From Ignavibacteriaceae bacterium (GTDB lineage Bacteria > Bacteroidota > Ignavibacteria > Ignavibacteriales > Ignavibacteriaceae), in contig JARLHB010000349.1 of assembly GCA_031292465.1 (NCBI GenBank), forward strand, positions 1 to 9,535: a stretch of DNA of 9,535 nt, read 5' to 3'. How positions within the stretch are numbered: the stretch's first letter is position 1; each line of letters starts with the position of its first letter. Shown piece after piece: positions 1 through 6,909 of this stretch. The position numbers were made by a program, and so were the translations under genes. The notes below the pieces were generated by a model. That model saw only the letters and a program-made list of their open reading frames with translations. It was not told the DNA's origin and ran no database searches.

Positions 1-323
1 ACGCACTTTTTGTATGACATTTCCTTAGCCCATTTTTCCAACTCTGTTAAAATTATTGTTGCAATACCTTTGTCCCTATGTTCTGGCTGAGTGTACATAC
101 GCTTTACTTCCATTGTATCTTTAGAGTACGGTTTTATAGCACCGCAGCCCGCAGGGCTATTATTATAATAAGCTACAACAACATTCTTTATCATATCAAT
201 CTTATTAAACTGTGCATAAAAAGATTGATCTTTCCCGTCCCTTACTAATAGATCGGCATCAAGGAACTTAACAAGTTCAATAAAGTCTTTGTTTGTAGAA
301 TCTGCTCTGGTTAGCGAAATCAT
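1..323 (-). CDS. GNAT family N-acetyltransferase, N-terminal part (truncated by window edge)
   Basis: The minus strand is open from an ATG at 321-323 to the window edge, giving 107 codons plus two bases. The protein starts MISLTRADSTNKDFIEL. Residues 72-88 read EVKRMYTQPEHRDKGIA, a good match to GNAT motif A: a beta strand, then the acetyl-CoA pyrophosphate-binding R/Q-x-x-G-x-G/A loop, here R83-D-K-G86-I-A88. It is followed by the expected helix (TIILTELEKWAKEM). Residues 48-63 (VVVAYYNNSPAGCGAI) fit the preceding strand pair. Family members are about 150-160 residues, so roughly the last third is missing. A purine-rich stretch (GGAAAAGGA on the minus strand) lies just before the start. GNAT enzymes transfer acetyl from acetyl-CoA to amines; the acceptor cannot be read from this part. 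The gene is divergent from the esterase at 752. Confidence 0.85.
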   Translation of the reverse strand, partial: MISLTRADSTNKDFIELVKFLDADLLVRDGKDQSFYAQFNKIDMIKNVVVAYYNNSPAGCGAIKPYSKDTMEVKRMYTQPEHRDKGIATIILTELEKWAKEMSYKKC

Positions 324-497
324 ATAATTCCTTTTCCAGTGATAGTTTTAATTATGTCATCCATTGTAAATTCAGTTTAATTCTGAAAACTAAAGCATAT
401 ATATTAAAATATAAATACCGTAAAAAAATTCTATTCTCAAAAAGGCGAACAAAATTGATAATCAGGCTTAAATTAATTACAACAGCTAAAGGAAGTT

Positions 498-537
498 CTT
501 ACGTCCGGTATCGGACGTAAGTGTTCGTTTCCGTACA
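498..537. promoter_or_regulatory. Tandem dyad pair, probable regulator binding sites
   Basis: A perfect 10-bp inverted repeat lies at 498-507 and 512-521 (CTTACGTCCG, loop GTAT). Its core is CGTCCG-N4-CGGACG at 502-517. Immediately after comes TGTTCG-TTTC-CGTACA at 522-537, which has the same 6-4-6 layout with one changed base per half. The two centres are 20 bp apart, about two helical turns, so bound proteins would sit on the same DNA face. This layout is typical of upstream sites for a dimeric activator, including enhancer-binding proteins of sigma-54 promoters. That assignment is inference. The first repeat alone could also form an RNA hairpin. Confidence 0.5.
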
Positions 538-672
538 ATGTAGTTTAGCTGGGGAAATTTAAAAGTCCATTCATTTATAAAACCTGCCAAAATTATTTGG
601 TGTTAATGAAAATATTAGAATATTTCTGTATGCAGTAATGTACTTGCTGAAAAAGATAATGGAATGCAAGTG

Positions 673-688
673 TGGTACACAAATTGAC
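673..688 (+). promoter_or_regulatory. Weak sigma-54-like -24/-12 element (tentative)
   Basis: TGGTACACAAATTGAC has the -24 GG at 674-675. Ten bases later it has GA where the -12 GC is expected. It resembles TGGCAC-N5-TTGC but misses the most conserved C. It lies about 135 bp downstream of the dyad pair, a normal enhancer distance. It overlaps the sigma-70-like hexamer at 684-689, so at most one reading may be right. Confidence 0.2.
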
Positions 689-714
689 TTGTAATATTAC
701 ATTCTGACTAAAAT
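684..714 (+). promoter_or_regulatory. Candidate sigma-70-type promoter of the esterase gene
   Basis: TTGACT at 684-689 and TAAAAT at 709-714 are separated by 19 bp. That is wide for the classical spacing but usable. A start site near 721 would give a leader of about 30 bases that carries the ribosome binding site. Confidence 0.3.
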
Positions 715-751
715 AAGATATTCTTAAATAGGGGTATAAAAGGAGAAAACA

Positions 752-3700
752 ATGGAACTGTTTCCTGTACGTAGAGAAAGCCGGTTAATTTTGTTCATTA
801 TATTATTTCTTCCGCTAACTGTTACTTTACCGCAGATAAATAAATTAGACAAAAATGACCTTGAGCAAACAATGCGGAATCCATTTAAGGCAGACAGGTC
901 GGTATTTATCTCTGATTGGCTGGTGCTTGGTACAATACCTGTAAACTCAATGAATGATCTGGATAAAGATTTCTTTGCCGGTGAAAAAGGGGAGGAAAAT
1001 ACCAGGCCAATAAAAGATCAAAGCGCCGATATTCAAGGCGGTAAATATACCTGGAAAGAGCTGAAAGGTAAAGAAATAATAGACCTGAAAGAATTTTTTC
1101 GTGATGGTAAAACAGAAGATGCTGCTGCTTATGCTTATTCTAAAATATCGCGGCTTAAAGCGGGGAAAGTATTTTTCTATCTCGGCAATGACGACGGGAT
1201 TAAAATATGGCTTAACGGAAAATTAATTCATAAAGTTTCAGAAGCACGATCGCTGAAAATGGATGAAGATGTTTTTGAAGGAAACATGATTGCAGGTGAG
1301 AATCATTTATTGTTAAAAACTCTTAAACGCAAAGGGAACTGGAGTTTTGTTTTAAGAATGGCTGAGGATAAAAATCAGTTTAATGTAATTAAAGGCAATA
1401 TTGAATTTTCAATTGCAGGGGTAGATTCCGTTGCGAGGACAATTAAAATTGTTTCTGCGGGAAACCTCGATCAGAACCTGATGAAGCAGGAAATTGCAAT
1501 TGAAGTATATAAAGTCGGCGGAAAAACTGTTTCGGAAAAAACGTTTGAATGTTTTCATCCGGTAATTCTGAATTATGATGATTGGGAAGACGGCCCGTAT
1601 GAGTTCAGGTTTACTTATAAAAATATAAAGGGCACAAAAATAATGAAATATATCCCCTGGTATAAAGGAGATATTTTAGCTGAAGTTAATAAAATTATTA
1701 AAAGTGCACCCGATAAAAGCGTCAGGAATCCGGAAGCTTCACTGCACAGAATGCTTGCAGATATGATTCTTTTTAAGCTGGGTAATAATTTGCAAAATCC
1801 GGATTCTGCAAAATTTGCAACAATATGTTCGCCTATTATGGAATTCGAAGAATCTAAAACTAATCAGCAGATAAGGCCGGGGGGATTTGTTCGGTTAGCA
1901 TACATAGATGATATAGATAATACTCCGCAGTTCTGCTTGTGCTTTATACCTTTTAACTATGATCCTGCAAAGAAATGGCCGATGGCAGTTTTTCTGCATG
2001 GCTATATTCCAAACATACCGGAGTATGAACAGATACCATACATGGACAGCAGGCATTATGAGATAAGCGATACTCAAAATGTAATTTTTATCGAACCATT
2101 CGGGCGCGGTGATGCCGGCTATACAGGAATTGGAGAGAGGGATGTGCTAAAATGTATTGATCTTGCAAAACAAACACTTAGTGTAGATGAAGACAGAGTA
2201 TATTTAATGGGGCAGTCCATGGGCGGTTACGGAACCTGGAATGTTGCTACCCGCCACCCGGAACTTTTCGCGGCAATATCACCCATGCTTGGCGGCGGTG
2301 ATTATCATGTCTCATTTCCCAAAGAAAAATTGGAAAAAATGAGCGGCTGGCAAACTTTTCTTCAGGATAAGTCCAGCTCTACCGCCCAACTTGAATCATT
2401 ATTAAATATGCCGATTCTGGTTTCTCATGGGGATCAGGATCAATCGGTGGATGTTAATCTTTCCCGCTACATTGTCAGAATGCTGCAAAGGTGGAATTAT
2501 AATGTGCGGTATATTGAAGTACCGGGAATGGGGCATACTGATCTGGGGCTGCAGGGACAGATAATATCATGGATGCTTCAGTATAAGCGGAACAATGCCC
2601 CCAAATGCGTACGTATACGTGCGGCGGATTTGAAGACAGCTTCGGCTTACTGGGTAAAAGTAAACCGCCGTTTAAATCCTATTGATTTTATTGTTGCTGA
2701 CGCAGAAGTATTAGAGAACAACATCATCCGCGTTGATTCAAAAAATGCTGAGGAAATCGAGCTGTTTGTTCCCGCAGGACTGGTCGATTATGATAAAGCA
2801 ATTAAAGTGGTATGGAACGGAGATATTATTGTATCTGAAAATTCCAAAGGCGGAAAAATTATAATAAAAAGTAAAGAAGCTAAATATGGCTCTTCAAATA
2901 AAAGCCCTCATATTGCCGGGCCAATTGCGGATTATCAAAACACTCCTTATATGATTGTTGCGGGTACAATTTCTAAAGATTCAACCATGAGGAAGATGAT
3001 ATTACAAAAAGCAGACATGATTGTAAAAGAATGGAAAGCCGGACAGAAGTATGAGCCCCGTTTTAAGAATGATGTTGATGTTACCGAATCAGATATGAAG
3101 GATTACACCCTTTTCCTTTTAGGAGGAGTTAATGAAAACAAGGTAACATTAAATATCTCTGAAAAAATTCCATTCCGGGTACAACCCGGGGACATAACTA
3201 TCGGAGAGAAATCGTTTAAAGTTAATGACGCTGTTCTTAACGCGATATATCCGAGTCCTTTTAACAAAGAGAGATATATTGTTCTCGCCGCAGCAAACTC
3301 AAGTGCCGGATTTTTCTTTTTAAATGTGTGGATGAATGATCTGAAGCAGTATGATTTTTATATCGCTGATGGTAAAATTCCTAATTTCTCTGCCGGCGCA
3401 ACAGATGAGAAAATCCTGCCCGCTTCAGGATTTTTTAACAGTAATTGGGAAATAGATAAATCTCATATTAATGAAGGCAGCGGGGAATTACGTTCCAAAT
3501 GTGCAAGCCTGGCGATAAATAATGATCTGTCAACCAGAGTAGTAGGTACGGAAAACCCGTCCGGTGAATTGCTAAAATCTTATACTGGGATTTACCAGAT
3601 GGAAGAAGGTTTCAAGCTGAAATCATTTATAGAAAATGGAAAATTGAAAATTTCTGCGGTGCCGGGGGACAGGGCGTTTGAGCTGGAATCAGTATCTAAA

Positions 3701-3823
3701 TGTGAATTCTATAATAAGGATGGAAATTTTTCTGTTGGATTTAAAAAAGAAGAATCAGCAAAGGATTATTCATTAGTATTATATGAATGGGGGAGTGAAT
3801 ATACTTTAAAAAAGATAGAATGA
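752..3823 (+). CDS. Exported multidomain alpha/beta-hydrolase esterase (S9/PHB-depolymerase-like)
   Basis: This 1023-residue protein starts at an ATG six bases after AAAGGAG (739-745). An N-terminal basic stretch followed by LILFIILFLPLTVTL (about 12-26) is a Sec signal or membrane anchor. No lipobox cysteine is seen. Residues about 45-205 look like a beta-sandwich carbohydrate-binding-type domain, with DDGIKIWLNGKLIH at 147-160. The hydrolase core is about 385-625: oxyanion HG at 416-417, nucleophile S489 in GQSMGGYG, probable acid D563 in HGDQDQSV, and base H595 in GMGHTD. Residues about 720-865 (GPIADYQNTP, LFLLGGVNEN, IYPSPFNKERY) resemble a region seen after the core in similar secreted esterases. 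Residues about 938-1020 (ELLKSYTGIYQ onward) look like a DUF3471-type beta-barrel. Expected activity is hydrolysis of ester (or less likely peptide) bonds outside the cytoplasm. The substrate is unknown. No T9SS tail is present. The stop is TGA. Confidence 0.85.
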   Translation: MELFPVRRESRLILFIILFLPLTVTLPQINKLDKNDLEQTMRNPFKADRSVFISDWLVLGTIPVNSMNDLDKDFFAGEKGEENTRPIKDQSADIQGGKYTWKELKGKEIIDLKEFFRDGKTEDAAAYAYSKISRLKAGKVFFYLGNDDGIKIWLNGKLIHKVSEARSLKMDEDVFEGNMIAGENHLLLKTLKRKGNWSFVLRMAEDKNQFNVIKGNIEFSIAGVDSVARTIKIVSAGNLDQNLMKQEIAIEVYKVGGKTVSEKTFECFHPVILNYDDWEDGPYEFRFTYKNIKGTKIMKYIPWYKGDILAEVNKIIKSAPDKSVRNPEASLHRMLADMILFKLGNNLQNPDSAKFATICSPIMEFEESKTNQQIRPGGFVRLAYIDDIDNTPQFCLCFIPFNYDPAKKWPMAVFLHGYIPNIPEYEQIPYMDSRHYEISDTQNVIFIEPFGRGDAGYTGIGERDVLKCIDLAKQTLSVDEDRVYLMGQSMGGYGTWNVATRHPELFAAISPMLGGGDYHVSFPKEKLEKMSGWQTFLQDKSSSTAQLESLLNMPILVSHGDQDQSVDVNLSRYIVRMLQRWNYNVRYIEVPGMGHTDLGLQGQIISWMLQYKRNNAPKCVRIRAADLKTASAYWVKVNRRLNPIDFIVADAEVLENNIIRVDSKNAEEIELFVPAGLVDYDKAIKVVWNGDIIVSENSKGGKIIIKSKEAKYGSSNKSPHIAGPIADYQNTPYMIVAGTISKDSTMRKMILQKADMIVKEWKAGQKYEPRFKNDVDVTESDMKDYTLFLLGGVNENKVTLNISEKIPFRVQPGDITIGEKSFKVNDAVLNAIYPSPFNKERYIVLAAANSSAGFFFLNVWMNDLKQYDFYIADGKIPNFSAGATDEKILPASGFFNSNWEIDKSHINEGSGELRSKCASLAINNDLSTRVVGTENPSGELLKSYTGIYQMEEGFKLKSFIENGKLKISAVPGDRAFELESVSKCEFYNKDGNFSVGFKKEESAKDYSLVLYEWGSEYTLKKIE

Positions 3824-3886
3824 TATTTGAGAATATCGAAGAATAGTCCGGTCCTAAGCAGGATTTGGAAATAAAAAATTAGTGTT

Positions 3887-3938
3887 AACTCCGGGGTTTG
3901 GCCACATAGTAACGTCTATGCTAAAAACTCCGGAGGTT
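3887..3938 (+). terminator. Long 3' hairpin downstream of the esterase, probable terminator
   Basis: Arms TCCGGGGTTT (3890-3899) and AAACTCCGGA (3925-3934) pair over 10 bp with one G-U. The stem is extended by AAC (3887-3889) with GTT (3936-3938) across a bulged G. The loop contains its own short stem, CATAG (3905-3909) with CTATG (3916-3920). A short T-rich run (TTATTTT) follows. It begins about 64 bp after the esterase stop, so it probably ends or protects that transcript. Its core CCGGGGTTTGGCC recurs in the hairpin at 7423-7451. Confidence 0.5.
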
Positions 3939-4074
3939 ATTTTCCCGTCGTCTGTTATTTATAACAACTCTAACTCTCTTCGTGATAACTAACACGTACA
4001 ATATCCTAAATGTTGAAGAAATTCTACCTTTGAAAAATTAGCATCCGTCCGGATGCACTACTTTTCCATTTTCA

Positions 4075-4104
4075 TTGCGGATATCATAAAATAAAACATA
4101 TAAC
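4075..4104 (+). promoter_or_regulatory. Possible promoter of the Kelch gene (weak)
   Basis: TTGCGG (4075-4080) and TATAAC (4099-4104) are 18 bp apart, and TATACT follows at 4105-4110. The surroundings are so AT-rich that a chance match is likely. The position is sensible for the downstream ribosome binding site AGGAG (4125-4129). Confidence 0.2.
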
Positions 4105-4137
4105 TATACTTATTCATTTAACGTAGGAGAGCGCATA

Positions 4138-5799
4138 TTGAAACAACTATATACTTTTCTCATCCTTGTACTGTCTTTTTCATACGGGTATACGCAGCAA
4201 AAAAGTGTTGCTGATTTTTCGATTGATATTGAGCAGGTAAGTAATACAAACGCACCGGATTTGCAGTCGTTTATTTCTGCACAATCTGATGGAAACTGGC
4301 TGCTTGTGGGGGGAAGGACAAACGGCCTGCATGGTTTTCCGAATACTGTTTTGGATGGGGCTTCCTTTCCACCGCAGTATGAAAATAATTTAATATATGT
4401 TTATGATCCTGAAAAAGACAGCGTCTGGTCCAGATCGCTTTATACAGACCTGCCCGTGCCGGTTGTTGATCAGTTAAGTTCCGTTAATGCCGAAAGCTAC
4501 CAGCTTGGCAATACGCTGTATTTTATCGGCGGATATGGAAAAGATTCTCTTTTAAGCTCTGCCGGGGACGATTCCCTTGTTACATTCAATAAGATAACGG
4601 CAATTAACGTAAGCGGGGTTATTAACGCTATAAAATCTAATTCTTCTATTGCACCTTTCATCAGGCAGTACGCAGACTCAAGAATGGAAGTTACCGGCGG
4701 TGAATTAAATATGATCGGGAATGATTTCTATCTTGTCGGCGGACAGACTTTTACAGGACAATATACGTTTTCAACTACGTTTGTTCAGGAATATACGAAC
4801 CAGGTTAGAAAGTTTGATATTGTGGACAACGGCGAAACTTTATCCTTAACAAATTATTCAGCTTATACAGACACATCAAATCTTAAACGTCGGGATCTGA
4901 ATGTTACGCCGATTATTACTTCTCAGTCTGGTGGAGAAGGGCTTGCTATATATGGTGGAGTTTTTACTGACGATGAGCTTCCTTGGAATAATCCGGTTTT
5001 CATTTCTTCCAGCGGCTACACAACTGATTTTAATTATACGCAAAAGTTCAGCCAGTACACTTGTCCTGTTATAAGCCTTTATGATTCGGTTTCAAATAAG
5101 ATGAGCTCAATTTTAATGGGAGGCCTTAGCCTTTACAGGTTTGACAGGACGCTTAACCTGCCTGTTATAGACAGCTGCGACTTTGGCAGCGGGCCCGTGC
5201 CGTGTATTCCGTATGTGTGCGATATAAGTGTAATTTCCAAATTTGCAGACGGTTCGGTTCAGGATTCCGTTCTGCCTGTAATCTATCCGAACGGACAACT
5301 TGTGGGTACAAATGCAGCGCTTCTGCTTGATCCGGGTTTGCCAATATACGGAAACGGAGTAATTAAGTATAATGCAATAAAGAATAAAACTTTTGCCGGT
5401 TATGTTTATGGCGGAATAGAAGCTATAGCTAATAATCCACCTGACGGCGGCACACATGCAACAAATAAAATATTTAAAGTTTTTATTACCCCCGGAAGCG
5501 TAACCGGAGTTCAGCCTTCCAACTCTTCCGTACCGGGAACATTTACTTTATTTCAGAATTATCCCAATCCGTTTAACCCGACTACAAGGATTGCTTATGA
5601 ACTTCCCAAACAGGTTAATGTCAGTTTGAAAATATATGATATTATGGGACGTGAAGTTGCAACGCTGGTTAACGGCGAAAAAGCAAAAGGAAGGTACGAA
5701 GTTGAATTTAACGGCAGTACGCTTGCAAGCGGCGTTTATTTCTATAAGCTGCAGGCGGGTAATTTTTCGCAGGCAAGAAAATTTGTTCTGCTTAAGTAA
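4138..5799 (+). CDS. Secreted Kelch-like beta-propeller with T9SS type A sorting domain
   Basis: This 553-residue protein uses a TTG start. The start is supported by AGGAG at 4125-4129, eight bases upstream, and by the signal peptide that follows directly (KQLYTFLILVLSFSYGYTQ, cleavage probably near residue 19-20). Six blade-like strands end in a Gly-Gly pair, as in Kelch/galactose-oxidase propellers: LLVGG (58-59), YFIGG (131-132), YLVGG (201-202), AIYGG (273-274), ILMGG (328-329) and YVYGG (425-426). Residues about 470-553 are a type IX secretion sorting domain: NYPNPFNP at 474-481, DIMGREVATL at 501-510, SGVYFYKL at 531-538, and a C-terminal ARKFVLLK. The likely path is Sec export followed by T9SS transport to the surface with removal of the tail. 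No catalytic copper ligands can be assigned, so a binding or structural role is more likely than oxidase activity. The stop is TAA. Confidence 0.85.
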   Translation: MKQLYTFLILVLSFSYGYTQQKSVADFSIDIEQVSNTNAPDLQSFISAQSDGNWLLVGGRTNGLHGFPNTVLDGASFPPQYENNLIYVYDPEKDSVWSRSLYTDLPVPVVDQLSSVNAESYQLGNTLYFIGGYGKDSLLSSAGDDSLVTFNKITAINVSGVINAIKSNSSIAPFIRQYADSRMEVTGGELNMIGNDFYLVGGQTFTGQYTFSTTFVQEYTNQVRKFDIVDNGETLSLTNYSAYTDTSNLKRRDLNVTPIITSQSGGEGLAIYGGVFTDDELPWNNPVFISSSGYTTDFNYTQKFSQYTCPVISLYDSVSNKMSSILMGGLSLYRFDRTLNLPVIDSCDFGSGPVPCIPYVCDISVISKFADGSVQDSVLPVIYPNGQLVGTNAALLLDPGLPIYGNGVIKYNAIKNKTFAGYVYGGIEAIANNPPDGGTHATNKIFKVFITPGSVTGVQPSNSSVPGTFTLFQNYPNPFNPTTRIAYELPKQVNVSLKIYDIMGREVATLVNGEKAKGRYEVEFNGSTLASGVYFYKLQAGNFSQARKFVLLK

Positions 5800-5807
5800 T
5801 ACTCTTC

Positions 5808-5839
5808 AAAGCGGGCTTGAATTATACCGGGCCCGTTTT
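5808..5839 (+). terminator. Hairpin after the Kelch gene, probable terminator
   Basis: AAAGCGGGC (5808-5816) pairs with GCCCGTTTT (5831-5839), nine base pairs with one G-U and a 14-base loop. It starts nine bases after the stop codon. The run of T lies within the right arm, as in many compact intrinsic terminators, and no further T-tract follows, so its strength is uncertain. Confidence 0.5.
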
Positions 5840-5847
5840 GGTATAAA
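5817..5847 (+). promoter_or_regulatory. Possible promoter overlapping the preceding terminator
   Basis: TTGAAT (5817-5822) lies in the loop of the terminator and TATAAA (5842-5847) just after it, 19 bp apart. This is the same unusual spacing as the candidate before the esterase. It would serve the small-gene group starting with the pseudogene at 5872. The evidence is sequence resemblance only. Confidence 0.25.
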
Positions 5848-5871
5848 TTACTAGTACTTCGGAAAAATAAA

Positions 5872-6287
5872 ATGAAAGAAGAAGCTGTAAATGAGATAAT
5901 TATTGTGCACAGCTTTGACGCACCGCGCTAAGTGGAATAGAAAGCCTGGTCGGAACCTGAACATTTTATTCGCTGGTGGGGCCGAAACGTTTTACTCCGC
6001 CTTCAAGAAAAATGGACTTCCGAATTGGTGGAAAATATCTGTAATGTATGCACTCAGCCGATGGGAAAAATTATTGGGGTATAAGGTTTTACTGTGAAAT
6101 AATAACTTTTGAAAAAATTGTTAATGCAGATAACTTTGCCGATGAAGACGGCAAAACGCTTCTTAAAATGCAGATGCTTTTTGAAACGGCCGAAGAACGC
6201 GGCAGAACTGTAAAAGTATTTAATGCTGTTGAAGGTCTAGACCAGACATTGGAAAAGCTTAACAAATACGTTCTGATTTTAAAGTAA
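5872..6287 (+). pseudogene. Broken AHSA1/SRPBCC-family gene (three stops, one frameshift, internal deletion)
   Basis: Joined across frames, the region reads like an AHSA1 (activator of Hsp90 ATPase homologue 1-like, START/SRPBCC fold) protein. The first frame gives MKEEAVNEIIIVHSFDAPR, then TAA at 5929, GTG GAA, TAG at 5938, then KAWSEPEHFIRWWG. One base is missing at 5980-5981. After it the second frame gives PKRFTPPSRKMDFRIGGKYL, TAA at 6042, then CMHSADGKNYWG and a normal end at 6287 (AVEGLDQTLEKLNKYV). The stops sit where the family usually has E, W (of VWKAW) and an aromatic residue. The product is also short: about 20-25 residues typical between the FADE segment and the LLKMQMLFETAEER segment appear lost near 6150. 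Five independent lesions argue against sequencing error. The ancestral protein was probably a small cytoplasmic ligand-binding or stress protein. The shorter open frames at 5903-6097 and 6048-6287 are fragments of it. Confidence 0.85.
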
Positions 6288-6313
6288 ATAATTTTAGAGA
6301 AGGAGCAGCCTAA

Positions 6314-6877
6314 ATGAGAAAGATTATTTTTCAAATGATGATTTCACTTGATGGCTATTTTGAAGGGCCGGACAGACAAATTGACTGGCATAATGTAGAT
6401 GCGGAATTTAATGATTTTGCAATTGCATTTCTGGACAGCATTGATACTCTTTTCTTCGGGCGGAAAACCTATGAGCTTATGGCCGGCTACTGGCCGACTG
6501 AATATGCAGCTACTGATGATCCGGTTGTTGCACGGAAGATGAACAGTATAGAAAAAATAGTATTTTCAAATACTCTTACTTCCGTTTCGTGGGAAAATAC
6601 AAAGCTGTTAAAAAATAATATTATAGAAGAAGTAGTTAAAATAAAACAACAGGCCGGCAAAGACATAGCAATATTCGGCAGCAGTGATTTGTCGGTTGCA
6701 CTTATGCAGCATGGACTAATTGATGAATTCAGGATAATTATAAATCCGGTTGTCCTTGGCAGCGGTAAAACGTTGTTTGAAGGACTAAATAACCGGTATA
6801 AGCTTAGACTGGTTGACACAAAAATATTCAGGTCAGGCAATGTGCTGCTTTGCTACCAGCCGAATGAAATCAGTTAG
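6314..6877 (+). CDS. RibD C-terminal / dihydrofolate-reductase-family protein
   Basis: This 187-residue protein starts at an ATG eight bases after AAGGAG (6300-6305). It matches the small stand-alone RibD_C family (YyaP/YwjB type). The N-terminal strand is MRKIIFQMMISLDGYFEGPD (1-20), with FFGRKTYELM at 47-56. The C-terminal half has IAIFGSSDLSVALMQHGLIDEF (118-139), NPVVLGSGKTLFEG (144-157) and a terminal strand NVLLCYQP. The fold binds NADPH in DHFR and RibD and suggests a reductase, but substrates of these stand-alone proteins are largely unknown. There is no deaminase domain or riboflavin gene nearby, so a role in riboflavin synthesis is unlikely. It lies 26 bp after the AHSA1 pseudogene and 103 bp before an intact AHSA1 gene, a family pairing often seen in environmental genomes. 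The stop is TAG. Confidence 0.85.
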   Translation: MRKIIFQMMISLDGYFEGPDRQIDWHNVDAEFNDFAIAFLDSIDTLFFGRKTYELMAGYWPTEYAATDDPVVARKMNSIEKIVFSNTLTSVSWENTKLLKNNIIEEVVKIKQQAGKDIAIFGSSDLSVALMQHGLIDEFRIIINPVVLGSGKTLFEGLNNRYKLRLVDTKIFRSGNVLLCYQPNEIS

Positions 6878-6909
6878 CCATATATATATTTTTATTTTAA
6901 AGCATTTTC

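Larger units (their letters stand above)
324..751. other. Divergent intergenic region, 428 bp
   Basis: No gene is supported here. The region separates the GNAT gene (minus) from the esterase (plus). It is very AT-rich apart from the GC-rich dyad pair at 498-537. Two smaller dyads are visible: CCAAA-ATTA-TTTGG at 587-600 and AAATATT-AG-AATATTT at 610-625. Promoter-like hexamers for the esterase lie at 684-714. Confidence 0.6.
3824..4137. other. Intergenic region between esterase and Kelch protein, 314 bp
   Basis: No gene is supported. It holds a long hairpin at 3887-3938 after the esterase and an AT-rich palindrome TGTTAT-TT-ATAACA at 3953-3966. It also holds a GC-rich palindrome GCATCCG-TC-CGGATGC at 4041-4056 and promoter-like hexamers upstream of the Kelch gene. 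The two palindromes may be operators, but nothing identifies the regulators. Confidence 0.55.

Noticed and set aside
4041..4056. GCATCCG-TC-CGGATGC palindrome as a further copy of the 502-537 regulator site
   Set aside because: The half-sites share only TCCG/CGGA and the spacer is 2 rather than 4, so a common regulator cannot be claimed.
5113..5457. Minus-strand open frame of 114 codons inside the Kelch gene
   Set aside because: The plus-strand frame has blade motifs and a sorting domain; the antisense frame has no family-like pattern and no ribosome binding site I could support.
5929..6044. Stop-codon reassignment or recoding to explain the in-frame TAA, TAG and TAA
   Set aside because: Intact genes in the window end normally at TAA, TAG and TGA, and the locus also has a one-base frameshift and an internal deletion, which recoding would not explain.
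6048..6287. Independent 79-codon gene starting MHSADGKNYWG
   Set aside because: It is the C-terminal part of the AHSA1 pseudogene; the sequence before it continues the same family pattern across the stop at 6042.
6487..6840. Minus-strand open frame of 117 codons inside the RibD_C-like gene
   Set aside because: It is fully antisense to a clear family member and has low-complexity composition with no motif.
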